A stretch of DNA of 64,000 nt from Apostichopus japonicus (GCF_037975245.1 NC_092562.1:10581001-10645000); one strand, 5' to 3'; positions 47,880 to 61,383 are shown, numbered from the stretch's first letter. Notes: generated from the sequence alone by a model not told the origin. Translations and numbers: made by a program.

Positions 47880-49710
47880 GTTGACAGCAACTTACATAGG
47901 TTTCTTGTACTCAAAGTGGTTGATCTAAATTCCTATATAACGTTCATGTAAAGCTTTACTTCACAGTTATGTTTAAAATGTTGCCAGTCTTCCATTTCTA
48001 TTGACCTAAAATATCCTTTGACAAAAACCAAGATCGGGTTTAGTTTATCCAAGAACTAATGTGGACCCACAAGTACGATGTTTATCCCAGCCTAACTTTA
48101 AGTTATCCTGTTCAAAATGTTTTTGAACTCCGTTGACATCACTTGACCTTAGACTCGCATACATTGAGGTGGATCCAATTGAAAGTATTCAAGTTCATCC
48201 AACATTTTGTAGGGTAACGTATTTTTTCCGACTCGGTTAACCTCAAACAACATTTAACCTCCACAGAGTTTGACAAGACAAACCCAAATATTGAGTATGG
48301 GTTCATGTAAGGTTTTCTAATAGAGTAATCATATTTTAAACTTTTCAGGCTCCTGGTGACCTCAAATGACTATGACCCCCACAAAAAATAAAGGCTCCCT
48401 CTACTCACGAAGACGGATCTAAATACCATTTATTTTAGTTAGAGAGTTTACAAGGTTTTTATAGGCTCTACAATCTAGTAACCTCAAATGACTCCAGAGA
48501 ATTTAAAAAAAAATCCCTTGTACTTATTATGGTGGAGATTTATCCCAGCTTTACTTTTGAAGTATTTCAGTGTACACAGTTTCAAACTTCGACCTCTGTT
48601 GACAGTGATTTTTGACATTTACATAATTCACATCTATTTTAAATTCTCATTAGGCCTTTTGTGATATTAAAATTAACATCCTGGCAAAGTTCATGTGTGA
48701 TATCTTGCGTCAACAAACTAAATATAGGTCATCTAGCTCGCAATACCTTAAACATCTTAATGTTCCTATGTCTTGATTGAAAGCATTCAGTGAATACTTC
48801 TTTGTTTGTGCTGCCCCCATCTCCTCCCCCTGTTTGTGGAACTCACTTCCAGTAGACAGGTCTCTATACTCACTTGATCAGATAAAGCATCATCTTAACC
48901 TCATGTTTTTTCAAATTGTTTGTCTGTTTGTTTCAGTCTTTTTATCGTCACCTGTAAAGCACATTGAGCAACATTTGTTGGATTCCTCACTATATATAAA
49001 GGCTTAAAATATTATTCCTCTCTTATTTCTAGTCCCGCTGCCCCATTGCTATATAAATATGTATGATATATATTATGTATATTATTGTAACTTTATGGTA
49101 GAAATAAACGAAATGAAATGAAATAACTATAAGGTAAATCCACATACAAAGTATGAAGAATGAAGGAAATTGGTCTTGTAACTAAAACTGTATTTTGAAA
49201 TTGAGGGTTTTACCTAGTTGTTTACCTTCCTAACTACAGTAGAGAACCGGTGGTGCTACTGAACACTCTCACAAGCATAAACTAAGTTTATTTGTAATAC
49301 AAGCATACCATGGTGGCTTTTAGGGTGAAAATCAGCTTCATTAATGTGTTATTTAATGTTATATAGAACAAGTTAAGCAAAAGAGTATATTTTGCTATGG
49401 CACATTCCATCAAAGTGAAAAATCGCAGAGCCCTTAACAACTAGTGGATCCAAAGTATGAACTTACCCAAACCTTTACTTTTGTTGTGATAGTGCTTACA
49501 AGGTTAATTTTTAGAATGTAACCTTTGTTGACCAAAAATAACCTTGAGCTTCACACTAAAGTAAAGGGGTATTGTACTTAATAGGGTACATCTGCACGCA
49601 AAGTATGAAGTTCAACCAACCATGACTTTTGGAATTATAATCTATACACAGTTTTTAGGCTCAAAGTATACCTTTCACCACCACACAATCACATACCAAA
49701 TTACGCAGTC
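47880..49710. repeat. Second copy of the intronic repeat array and nested LINE tail
   Basis: Paralogue of 19640-21560, including the LINE 3' end at 48690-49120, where the frame gives LWNSLPVDRSLYSLDQIKHH and then the GAAAT tail. No exon seen. Confidence 0.7.
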
Positions 49711-50530
49711 ACGAAAATGTCAGTAACCAAGAATTTATTTTGAAGTAATATTTCGTGTGCAAAACCACACAGAACTGCCACGTAAATTTCCCCATCATAT
49801 ATCATCACTATAACTACAATCAGTGATTTTATTAATATGGTACTAAATTCTCTCTCACGTGTAAACAGCAATCAGTAAGTCGCCCACTCACCTCTAACCT
49901 GATCATGTGTAGTAGCTATTACATTTGCAATGTACTTGTGATACTCAATGGACGTAACATCCTCATGATCATATGGTCACTGTCTTGATGTAAGAGAACT
50001 GGAGTAGAGTGGATCAAGTTAAATGTTTGGTTTATTAAACCAAGTACTAATTCTGACTGTGATCAGGTTGAAGCATAAATCTGTGCTCTTCATGATACAT
50101 AACTATAGTATCCCCAAAGGAACTTGCAGTGAAAGGTAATCTCTGGAGGAGCCTTGAAGCCATATTAATCAGGGTAGCAACTGATTAAATTTAATTAGTA
50201 CTTGGTATAATAAACCCTGCAATTTTATCATATATTATTCTTATTCTTCCTAGAGCAGCTTTGATGGCCTAGGTATTCCTTTTTCAAGTTTCTTCTATTT
50301 CCATGAAAGTTCAAGGTAGAAGATATCTGGCTTAAACTCAGTCACAATAACATGTCCTATTGTGTTGCAGCTTGTTTCCTCCACCTTAAGGGAAACATTA
50401 TATAAAGCAGTTTGTGAATGCTCTTGAATAAAGCCTGGATTCATCTCCTGTCACGCCTTTGCGCATCGTAGGGGTGATTTTAACATTAATTTTCTTAAGC
50501 TAAATAACATGTAGGTATTACCTATCGTTA
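49711..50530. other. No feature recognised
   Basis: The segmental duplication ends near 49710. Beyond it I see only AT-rich sequence with no domain-coding frame. Confidence 0.5.
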
Positions 50531-50539
50531 ATGATTATG

Positions 50540-52500
50540 TAGTGTGGTCTTGGGTTATCAGTAACTTAACACTTACTATTGAAGTACCAACTAGCAAAAG
50601 CAAATCTAGCTTTACGCTAGTTGAAAGTATTTTGTCAAATAACCTCCCGACTTACATAATAATAAATTATTTTCTGCCAAATTTCTGTATCATCGTAGGA
50701 AACGATAAGCGTTGTAATATAAAATGACCAATGATTAGATTTTACAGCCAACATAACTTCAATAACTTTATTCAGACAATTGAATCTGTGCATAATTGTT
50801 CTTTTATAGTCATGCTTATGTCAGCACATAAATACAACCAACTGAATGAGATTTTACAATTGTGTCATAATTCATATTTTCCTCTTAAAAGAAAGTCCAG
50901 GAAAAAGTTTAATGATAAGCCCTGGATTACTCCATGTAGTAAAAGATCAGTTTCGCAAACAAAAATGAAAAGCTATCTTCTCATCGGCGTGTTCTTCATC
51001 GTAATATTCATTATTCCTAACACTCGCACTAAACAAATATTTTGGTATCTAGATGAACCAGTTCAAAGCAAGCTTGGTCACTTATCAATTATTTAGTTAG
51101 GGGTCAACAGAAAGGTCACTTTCATTTCTAGCTTAATCCGTCATGATGGCGCAACCTATGCTAATGATTTTGGTATAGCCAATGCTTTGAATGACTTCTT
51201 TTCATCAATAGGTCATATGCTTAGTCATGAGCTAGATTCACCTACTTGTCAATCCAACTTCTTGGGAAATCCTAATCCCGACTCAGTTTTCCTTACACCT
51301 GTGTCTGAATGAGAGATTCTGAAACTTATAAATGGACTGAAGGATGGCAAGCTCCGGGTGTCGATGGTATTCCTAATAGTGTTACATCTATCTCTCATGT
51401 GTTAGCTCCCATACTGGCGCTTATGTTTAATAAGGTATTTACCTCCGGTATATAATCCTGTTGCTCCTGACGTGCTGAGTGGCACTCGGGTTGAACAAGT
51501 TCCGCATTTAGCACAACTTTTTTCTGCTGGCACTCGAACTATGCTGGGCAGATCCCTGGACCTCTACTTTTCTAATTTATGTTAATGACATTCAAAATGC
51601 TGCACCCAACATACCAACTTGTCTCTTAGCTGACGATACCGAACATCTTAGTATCTAACAAAGACTGTGCAAAATTACTTGAAATGATTTTTGAAACTCT
51701 TAAGCCAACTGAAAATTTGGGTTTGAGTCAAACAAACTTACTCTGCACATTAGAAAAAGCACTTACACAACTATTCAGGCCAGTAATATAATAACAATCA
51801 TGTAAGTTCTGAGAGATTTTGTTTTAATGGTACCAAAGTTAATATATCACCAAGCTTTCCCGGCGTTCTTAGGTTTAACCATTGTCGAGAATTTCACTTG
51901 GTAGCAGCATGTGAATAAATAACTTAAATCCCTCCTTATGTATATAGGTATCTTCTATCATATAAGTGACATTCTCCCAGTTGATACTGCAATACAGATT
52001 TATTACTCGTTTATGTATTCTAGGATTTCTCATGCTATTGAAGTTTATGAAATAGCCTGTGCTACTGTCCGAAAACATCTCCAGACTATGCAAATAGATT
52101 ACTCAAGCTGCTCATGAACAATTCCATACTGTATACATCTGATCAGTTGAACTTGGATTGTAACCTTTTAAAAATCACAGATATTCACATCATGTATTGC
52201 ATGAGAGTAATTGTATTTGAATACTGCCATGATTTTACCAACTGTCCTGGCTATTGTTATTTAACCACCTAATGGCACCGTAAAAATACAAATTTCTCTC
52301 TGTAACATATCATAAAACTGTAGACGACAAATTACTCTCCAGAATTATTGTTTTATTATTTGGCACAACTTTTCTCCTGGTGTGGGATCGACCACTTCAC
52401 TTCATTGTTAGCAAAAGAATCTCAAATATTTTCTTATAATCAGTTATCACTTCTAAGTTCAAGATGTTCAATCTAACTGCTCACTACCCTGGCAAGTTTA
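50540..52500 (+). mobile_element. Degenerate LINE (ORF2 remnants)
   Basis: Frames in order: SYFPLKRKSRKKFNDKPWIT (link between endonuclease and RT), 'D-F-G-I-A-N-A-L-N-D-F-F-S-S-I-G', K-A-P-G-V-D-G-I-P after a one-base break near 51350, 'L-L-A-D-D-T' near 51635, then 'Y-S-F-M-Y-S-R-I-S-H-A-I-E' near 52005. Many stops and frameshifts, and the 'S-A-F-D' to 'P-Q-G-S' segment is deleted around 51450. Old and dead. Confidence 0.75.
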
Positions 52501-52504
52501 GTTT

Positions 52505-52610
52505 TGTTTAGTTTCGTATATTTCGTCTGCCATTAAATCACGATGATGTACATTTGTTAATACATAGTTATAGCAATGAGGCAGTGGGACCAGAAATAAG
52601 ATAACTGCTC
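52505..52610 (-). mobile_element. Inverted LINE 3' tail
   Basis: On the minus strand it reads TTATTTCTGGTCCCACTGCC, then ATTAATGGCAGACGAAATA, matching the 3' UTR at 20800-20890 and 49020-49110. It lies head-to-head with the older LINE on the plus strand. Confidence 0.65.
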
Positions 52611-53570
52611 GAGTCTAGTCCCTTACGAGAAAATTACATTTTATATAGAGCAAAGGAAAACATCAAGAAAACACATAGAAAAAGTAAGAATAAGTATGTC
52701 AAACGTTCTATTAAAAATTTGTTACAAGAAGTTGCTCAGAAATAAGTATATAAAAGTGTATGTAATATTGAGCGTATTTAAGGAATTTACTATTTACATG
52801 TGTTTATTTCAACGTAAACTATGGTCATTAATTTTTCTTTTTAGCTTTGCTTTTATTTTGTAAATTTGTCAGGAATATGATAAACCTTCCATAACTTGGA
52901 GGATGTCATGTCCATTAGATCTGTTATGGTTGACATTTTAAACATTTATGGCATTAAACAGAAACTGCTTGATTAATGAGTATTCAGCTGTGTGATAGTG
53001 AAGCCATTGTATCCTGTGCAGCATTTTCAATTTACAGCAGTTATAAGCGTACACTAAGTACCATACACACATTTGAAATATGTTCCAGTATGTGTAATTA
53101 AGATATATGCTAATTTCTGCACTACTAATGATTCATTTATTACTGGTGCAGTTATAAACTATTCACTGACTTGTTGTATGGTAATGTTCATGTATAGTGA
53201 CTGACAGAGTAAGGGTTACTGTACAGTATAAATTACAAGGTCAAAGTATGGAGCTATATATACTACGAAATTGGCGAGATGGGAAGTACAAGGGCGGATG
53301 AAAGAAGTCTGGCGGTGGAAATTGGTTGAAAGGGCAGGGCGGACAAAAAGCGGGGCGGGCGGGGCCGTCCCTGTAAAACAACAAAGCTAGGGCCCTATGT
53401 GTAGACAGCCGACGTAACCAGGACTCTGGAAGGGGGAACACATGTTGCGATTGATATGGGGGTGGGGTCTAAGAGGAGGGGTTCCCCTCCTCTTTGAGAA
53501 ATGTTTGAACAATAAATTGATAGTCCTTAGATGTGATCCAGTGCAATGTTTTGCCAGTTTCATCATAATC
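52611..53570. other. No gene recognised
   Basis: AT-rich sequence changing to GC-rich at 53270-53480. A perfect 24-bp palindrome (AAGAGGAGGGGTTCCCCTCC...) is at 53470-53493. Confidence 0.5.
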
Positions 53571-53830
53571 ATACAGGCGCGTAGCGCTGAATTTGCTAGG
53601 GTAGGGGCGAAGCCTGTGGGCAAACTACCTAAGCGTAGCGCCATAACGAGTTGGCGCGAAGCGTAATAAAAACACATTTGGCCAAAAATGCCCCTCAGAT
53701 CGCTGGATATGGCACTTCCCATGCCTTGTAAGTTGCATTTAAGCATTTTCTATTTTGAAATTACTAGCGATATCATAATAAAATATCATCAAGGGAGCGG
53801 GGGGGGGGGGCGGCGGTCGCCCCTTTTCGC
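53570..53830. repeat. Dispersed GC-rich repeat with poly-G end, copy 1
   Basis: About 250 bp including GGCGCGAAGCG, AAATGCCCCTCAGATCG, TGGCACTTCCCATGCCTTGT and TAAGCATTTTCTATTTTGAA, ending in a G12 run and CGGTCGCC. Copy 2 is at 61384-61632. The 'gcgtag...gcgaagcg' start and poly-G/'CGCCCC' end mark one unit. Confidence 0.8.
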
Positions 53831-55670
53831 CCCCATTTGACATTTGACGAACTTAACTGATGTACAATATAAACTTTCATATTTTGTAAGACAGCCAGAT
53901 GTGCAGTGGCCTTAAAACAAATATCGTTATCGCAGTGTATTAGCAGTGTAATAATTAGCGCGTATCACGTACGATTGCTAGCTAAGCTTAATAACATGCT
54001 GTTCGTGCATCAACTTAGGACGAATCATATAAAGGAAGAGAACGCACGTTGTCGACGTTGTTGTGCATACGGTTCGTGACACTCCATCGAGTACGGTTAG
54101 GTAGGCTTTATGTATTGTATTACGCATTGGCCAACTGTAGGCTTGTAATAGGCTATAGGCTAAATTAAGCTATATGCATCTACCAAACTAAGTAGCTGAT
54201 TGAGTACGCCTGAATGTTACTATGATTATAATCGAGTCAACGGAGCTGATTAGTATTCAAGATAAAAAAAGCACTGACAAAATACCATGTCAAAAAAACA
54301 ACAAGTTTTTAACAATTGTTCGACACTGAAAGTGGGGACCAGTTGCTCCGACTGCTCCTCCTCCCCCTGGCTAAGTCCCTGTGTGTAGAACATTTACACA
54401 GTAAAGGATGTGCTACGATCGCATCTTTACAACTACACTACCAAAAGTAGGTCATACAATAAACGCAATTGGTGTTCAATCAGGACCAAAGCTTTTCCGT
54501 CTGGATGCAAACACTTTAGGGAACTTGCGTCTAGTAACATTACTGCCAGTAGCGATTCTTTCTCAATTAACACAATGACCAGTAAACAATATATAACATA
54601 TTCAAGTGATTTTCTTTTCTCCAATAGTATCCCTGTTTGTGTGTTATTTTGTTTTCCTCAAGTCATAATGAAGTGGTAACCTACCATAAAAATAACCTCA
54701 TAATATACCACAGTATGCATGAGCCAACGGAAATTATATGTGGATCCATAGTTCAAATAAATTGAAAACATTAATTCTGTGCATGGAAGAAGGTGTCTTT
54801 GCGGCCTAAGTTAGATCAATTAACTACATAATACCGGCATTAGGTCTAAGGTGCACGAGTTAGTAATGGACATTTGAACCTACCACCATACCCTAGAAGT
54901 CCTTAAAAACTTTTTTTTTGTCAGAAAGAAATGGTAATTACATGACCATTCATGGTCTCTTTATGGTAAAGCAAAGATAGACTCCCAGTTTAACAAATCT
55001 GAAAAAAACCTGACTTGATAGGAATAAAAAACACCTAATATTTGCATCTGTCACTTTGCTATTAAACACTGAGTTATTCATCCTACTTTGTAAATTAATA
55101 CAGTTAGAAGTAAAGTGTACATAACTTTGTTACGCATGGTTAAATAACAAACCAGGAAAACCTGAAAATGTATTAAATTTCTAAACAGAGCCAAAACGGT
55201 AAATGGCATTGCTTCACAGAAAATATTTTTGGCGATGTCTAACGAAATGTCTGACTGATTAGGGTTTATTTACCTATGCTGCTCCTGTTATGCTTGATCT
55301 GTAAGACACGTTCCACAATAGAAACACATAACAACCATGGGGGGGGGGGGGGGGTCATGTGATCAACATGTTATTTCACCCTTTGTCAGTTCGAAGCAAC
55401 ATGAGGTTTGTAGACAAAAGACGGCCACTATAACAGGCAGTTACAATGAACTTGGGGAAAAAGTTGCTTAGGTTTGGATGAATATGAAGTTTTTTAGATT
55501 TACTTGATCCCGGATACTATTCAAACATCTACTGTCAGAGTAGTGTAGATTGCATACAGCAGTCACTCCTATCATGTTCTGGAATTGTTTATGTGCAAAA
55601 AAAGCAAGAAGACGTGTTGCTAAGGATTGATGAATGCTGTTGCCTGCTTGTCATGTCTATGCAAGTAGGC
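53831..55670. other. No gene recognised
   Basis: Short frames only, none with a domain signature. Contains a G16 run at 55339-55354. Confidence 0.5.
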
Positions 55671-55685
55671 CTACACTGTGCACAT

Positions 55686-55768
55686 AGCCTAGTCCTTGTT
55701 AGCCTAGTCCTGATAAGCGTAGTCCTGATTAGCCTAGTCCTGATTAGCCTAGTCCTGATTAGCCTAGC
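55686..55768. repeat. 15-bp minisatellite
   Basis: About 5.5 units of AGCCTAGTCCTGATT with a few changes. Reading through it gives L-V-L-I-S repeats with no biological support. Confidence 0.9.
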
Positions 55769-56099
55769 TATGTATGCCCCAGTTTGGTTGTTTGAAAGAA
55801 AATACTCAAAATTAATTTGTTTTACATTAATCTACATGTTACATGATACATAAGGTCCCCAGTTCGAGTCACTCCAAGGTTAATGTATGTCGTCCAGTTA
55901 CAAAGTTGTTCACAATTCATAACCATGAGCGTTAAATATGCATCTATACCATATAGCCTGACTTCGGTTAGCTTGCCGCTTTGATAATACATACCATACA
56001 TACATGCATATATGTAGCATGTATATCTACCAAAGCGAAGTCTATATACCGTAAGTGTATGGCCAACCGTCTTGATACCTGTGGCTCGTTCATATTAAC

Positions 56100-56228
56100 A
56101 AATTCTAACGTAACAAAAGACTAGGCTAACGTTAGGCTTTCCTTGGCCTTATTAGTTATATTAGTAATATAACTAATAAGGCCAAGAAAAGCCTAACGTT
56201 AGCCTAGTCTATTGTTACGTTAGAATTT
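56100..56228. repeat. Near-perfect 129-bp palindrome
   Basis: 64-bp arms (56100-56163 and 56165-56228) around a single G. Only two mismatched pairs are seen. The arm starts AAATTCTAACGTAACAA and includes CTAGGCTAACGTTAGGC, itself a smaller palindrome. There is no loop, so a transcript would form a long hairpin. No flanking target duplication is clear. Confidence 0.92.
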
Positions 56229-58315
56229 ATTACCTGAATATTTAGTACTAGGAAGTAGGAAGGTATAAGCCTAGGCAACGTGCGGTAATCTCGGCTAACG
56301 CCTTGTGCTAGGACTAGTGCTAAGATCGTGTAAGTAATTACCTTGAGGTTTGCTTATTTGCAGTGTATTGCAAACCAAGAGTAAGAACAAAATGAAACCC
56401 GCCTTGAGCCTAACGTCGAAGCTAGTAATATTATACATGGTACCGTAGGCGTACATTACTTCTCAAAGCAGTGCTACTACTTCCACTGGCAGTTATAAAT
56501 ATATATTCGCTGTTTGCAGTTCCTCTTTTAGCAATAGTGTGGGTTGCTGCCTGTCGACTGCAACGATACAGTTTGTGATGAGAAACGTTTAACATAACTT
56601 TTCTTCACACAAAAGTCGTTTTGCACTAACCCGTCAACTACATTTTGAGGAAGATCAAACTGAATAAGGACGTGAATTCAATTTGAACATAATAAGTCAT
56701 GGTTCAAAGCCTTCGCGGTGTGTCACTTTATTCACGGTCAAATACGCAAAGGGTGTAAAGTTGTGTCACGTGACTACAAATACAAAATGCAGACTTTTGG
56801 ATGGATTGATTCAATATGTGAGAAATCCCTGTGTATACTAGATTCATTTTCTCTGAGCACTCTGAGTCTCTAACTTTGCACTTCCATCTATTCGACCTGG
56901 CGAAAGGGAGAAATATTTAAGTAATGTTTCTGGGATGATTAAAACAAAATCAGTTTGTCGAGTAAACCGTTTTGACTTTTGACTACATGGGTGATAGCTC
57001 CTTACCAACTGATATCGGTTACTTTTACCGCTTGAATGCCTCTGTTGGTGCTCAAGTACGAATCAGCCACACAACTTGGACATTAAAATAATAACATTGC
57101 CAGCTGGACCGACCTCTATTGTTTGAGGAAATCTTGCAAATAAATGACATACCAGCTAATAAAGCAGTCTCCCAAGTTTACGTAGAAGGATATTCAAAGG
57201 CATGTTGCAAACATTACCTTAAACAATGCACAGTCTACAGTGTAAGCTCCCAATCAATAAGAATACAGGTTAACTTATGTCATGTATCACTGTAATATAA
57301 AGTTACCTCGTTGTGGATCACAACACGATCAATGCTATTAGGATGTGGTTTTCACTTAGAGATGCAACAACAAATATAAGCAATGTTGTGTAATAATGAA
57401 CTTCAGCTATCAGAATATCTTTTCAACCCTTTACTGAATTTTCTAAATGGGCACTTTGTATCAAGCTTTGAAAGGGTATGTGGAGTTAAGGTGCACTACT
57501 AAAGTCACTTACTGACGTTACTATTTGTTAGAACTAAACCCTTAAAATTGTGTGTCCAATATGATGATCCCAAAAATTCGTCCAATTTTGAATTTCAAAA
57601 AACAAAACAGAAATTGGTATAGCGATGTATGGTGCAAAATTTTTGAAAAGTGATCACCCTTCTGTCTGTACATGGAACAACACAATTCACCACATCACCA
57701 CAATTCCATGTATGTATAGTTAGTCAACTGCTTACTAATTACCCACAACCATGGTCTGTCATATAAAATATTTTCCTACCATCCCTCACCAGGAATTTTT
57801 CCACATATGCGGTTAGTGTATTATTCAAGTTCATAACAGTTCTTAGGACAACAATAAAAACGTTTATTTTCGGCATACCTTATCTGTTTAGGTTCAGGAC
57901 TTTGCTCATTTAATGCTGTAGTATTTGTTACTATGAGTTAATGGAGTGGAGCGCCACCGGTATGAGTTGGAGGTAAATATGATGTATGCATACAAATTGA
58001 AATGATGTAATTATGTCACTTTGTACGCAGACGAATCACCTTAATATAATCCGATTAAAATCAACTTTATCCAAGTCCTTGGGTAACAACAAGTGATGCC
58101 TTAGGATGGGATTTTCCATATCAATGTTATTTGGAATACGAATGTATCCAGAAAATCGTGCAGAGAGACGATATATAATCTAACATCAGAACTTGCGAGT
58201 TGCGTTGTAGACCAACGGTAGTAAAAGCAGCGTAGTCTATATAACGTAACGTAGTATCGTTATATAAACGTGTACCAGTAATCCTAACGCCGAATTGACG
58301 ATATCTTAACTGAAA
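56229..58315. other. No gene recognised
   Basis: No frame with a domain signature and no transposon end recognised. The retroelement fragment that follows might start within the last 150 bp. Confidence 0.5.
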
Positions 58316-58360
58316 GTGTTTTGTTATCCATTTGCCCTAAATACATCCTCCCAAAGTAAG

Positions 58361-58765
58361 ATGGCTGCTGCAAGAATAAGAACATTAGAAACATATAATG
58401 GCGACATCGAGTCATGGGTTGAACACTTTCTTGAAGCAAACGAAATAACAGGAACAAAAAGATTTTTTTTTATACCACTAAGAGTAGTTGGAGCCAAGAC
58501 ATACAAATTAAGAGTTATAGGTCTACTAATGTGTAGTTCCCACAGGTTGGGTGAGGTCAAGAACGCGGTGGCTGAATATTTGGGTGACATCATGGTTAAA
58601 GTCCTCCTAAAGAGTAAACTTAAGGGCGTGCTTCAAAGGTTTAAAGAAGCTAGGGTGCATCTAAAGAAAGAAAAGAGTGTTTTTGGTGTATGTGAGGTAT
58701 ATCTAGGGTACAAGATAGATGCGGAAGGGTTCACCTTTTGGAGGATAAAGCTTAGGCTATCTTAA
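58361..58765 (+). pseudogene. Ty3/Gypsy fragment: gag start joined to RT end
   Basis: Starts at ATG 58361 with MAAARIRTLETYNGDIESWV then EHFLEANEI, the N-terminus of Gypsy gag proteins ('...W.E.FE.YF.AN.I'). After V-V-G-A-K-T-Y-K-L the frame shifts sense, and from about 58600 reads KGVLQRFKEARVHLKKEKSV and V-Y-L-G-Y-K-I-D-A-E-G, the end of the Gypsy RT domain. Most of gag, protease and the RT catalytic core are deleted. The frame stays open across the deletion, but no working protein is expected. Confidence 0.78.
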
Positions 58766-59079
58766 AAGCACCTATATATGGCCCAACAAGCGTAAGCGGA
58801 GTGAAAGACATACTTAAGTTTACTTAATTATTATGGCCATTTTTTGCCCTCACTTGGGAACTGTACTAGCGCTACACTGATGCTTACATATTGCAACTAA
58901 ACACATAGAGAAATGGTCAAAACGAAATCCAGTTTGGCCAAAGTGTATTAGTTTTATCAAAATGGTTAGGAAAAGATGTAGAGAAATTAAATTGTTACCA
59001 TATTTCATGCGAAGTTCAGAAATAGCAGTCAATAGGCATTGTCTTGTGGGGGCCAAAGATAGTCATCTCTCCATAGGTT

Positions 59080-59770
59080 AGGAAAGCTATTTTGCACCGG
59101 CTTTACAAGGGACATCCGTGTACTTTCAGGAAGAATAAAATAGCAAGAAGGTTTTGTGTGGTGGCCGGGTATCGATCAGTAATTAGAACAAACCGTTAAA
59201 GACTGTGAACCGTGTCAACTCAACCGCAAACACTAGCATCGGCATCACTCAATTACTGGTCCTTGCCTGACAAACGTTGGTCAAGAATCCATGTAGTGTT
59301 TGATGGACCATTCAAGGGCAAAATGATAATGTTCTTAATTGACAGCCAGTGATACCCATGACTTCCACATCCCAAGCAACAATTGACAAGCCTTAGATGT
59401 AATTTTTGCTACACATGGACTGCCATACTTAGTTGTAACTGACAATGGAAGCAATATAACAAGTTCAGAGTTTGCTGACTGTTTTGTGAAAAAATGGTGA
59501 AGCACATGCCAACTGCTCCGTACGATCCAGCTTAAATGGCTAAGCGGAAAGGTCGGTTCAGACACTCAAAAATGCATTGAGGAAAATGACAGATGGGAAC
59601 ATGGATACCAAGCTGGCAAGGGTCTATACCTTTACCATAACCCCAATACCACCAGTACCACACACACACACACTCAGCCATAGGACAGACTCCATCACAG
59701 TTTTTGAAGGGCACAAAGGTGAAAACCCCTGTGGTTCTACTGAAACCAGATTTTGTAGTGAGGGTTCGTT
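59080..59770 (+). pseudogene. Ty3/Gypsy integrase remnant
   Basis: Broken frames give K-A-I-L-H-R-L-Y-K-G-H-P, D-C-E-P-C-Q-L-N-R-K (the HHCC zinc-binding half), then S-L-P-D-K-R-W-S-R-I-H-V-V-F-D-G-P-F-K-G, A-T-H-G-L-P-like and V-T-D-N-G-S-N-I (DDE core) and T-A-P-Y-D-P-A. Several stops and frameshifts. Order and spacing fit the same element as the gag/RT fragment upstream. Confidence 0.75.
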
Positions 59771-61383
59771 ATAACTATGTTAACTTCCTTAAGTTAGCAC
59801 TATAGCGCCGCGTACGTTACAAAGAGGGGAGGGGTGTGGGGGGGGGGGGCTTGAACAAATACACCAAAAGCAGACACTATCTTAAGGATATTCTTAATGG
59901 ATGTGTACATATTTAAATATTCTTTCCAAATGTAAGAATTTACACAATTTATCTTTTAATTTTAGCAGCTACTTGGTATTCAGCAATTGTGTGTATATAT
60001 GCATTACAGATAGATTTGTAACGATGTATTACTCTACATAATACTAATTGAGGAAGTTATCATGTTATTAAGACTGTAAAATATTAACAATGTTGCTACA
60101 CAAACCCTGATGCTTGAAAACAGAACTTTCTGTATTATAGCATTAGTTGAAGGGATAAATTGCTTCCTTTTGTTTTGAACTTAAATGTAATCATGATGAA
60201 GTGTAATAATTTATCACCATTTTCAATTGCTTTTTTTTCATTCTATGATACAAAGCCACATACCAAGCACCGCATTCGGCCATCAGTACATGTTTCAAGT
60301 TATCTTGTTTATAAAAGATCTAACTTACACAAACATGCACACACCTGCACACACACTTACACCATCATGATAACTTTAATCACCGAACCTATAACTGTGT
60401 CTCATAAAACTTGATATTCTTTCAGATAGTTCATATTTTGCAAATTATAAAAAATATATAAAGTTATTTAACATTTCACTATATTTTTGAGACATGTTAT
60501 GGATTACAGTCATTTCAGAGTTTTACAGATGTATCATAAGGTGAGATACATGATCACTAAAACATTATATTTGATTCATGACCAATTCTCTACACAATCA
60601 CATCATAAAGGCAAGACCTGCTCATTTACAGCACCATGAATACAATATGTGGTTTAAGACACTTGATTGATAAAAGGCAGTTCAATGATTCAGACATCTC
60701 TCATTATCATTGATAAATATATTGCAGGGGTGTTTTTTTTTTAATTTTAAACCTCACACCGCCAGGGATGTGTTAGTGAGAAGGATATTCAACGAAAGAG
60801 AGATCGTCTTTGGGGGAACATTGTTACCGCCAAGGTTGCCATAGGAAGTTGACACTAATTACACAGTGCCCTTTGTTATCTGCAAAACTTAAAGCACTTA
60901 CCCCTGTGGTTTTAAGGCCCACGTTGACATGGGGATATTTTAACTAGTAGTTAATTTTTAAAAAGCAACTTACTTTTTTTCGACACAAGTCTACATGATA
61001 GCTGTTGTGCTGGACTGATTTCGAAAGCCATATCTGTTTGGATTGCTGTTATTAAGTTGGTAGAAAACATGCAGAATTTGCAAAATTTGTAACTGAAGAG
61101 ACGTGTCTGTAACCTCAATTTAGGTAGGTTGCTCTGTAGAGAAACTTACACTGTTGCATTTTATAGAAAATATGAACTGGCGTTTTCACTTTTATATTAC
61201 ACAGACCTTCGACAAACCCAGAGTAAACCTTCTAATCAAAGCAATGTATTAAATCACCAGATACATTAATACCACAACGGAAATAGTCATGATTGTGAAT
61301 GAAAACAAACAACATTAACAACTGAACATCAAAACCTGTCAATCAAACGTTTGAAATTGAAAGGGGTTAGCGGGTCATTGAAA
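59771..61383. other. No gene recognised
   Basis: AT-rich sequence with a G12 run at 59838-59849. No LTR pair could be matched by eye around the Gypsy remnants. Confidence 0.5.

Noticed and set aside
55593-55853. Frame with L-V-L-I-S repeats
   Set aside because: It is explained by the 15-bp minisatellite.
55850-55880. AGTTCGAGTC as a tRNA B-box
   Set aside because: No A-box at suitable distance and no pairing stems.
58100-59830. LTR pair around the Gypsy remnants
   Set aside because: I could not match any direct repeat of LTR length on the two sides by eye.
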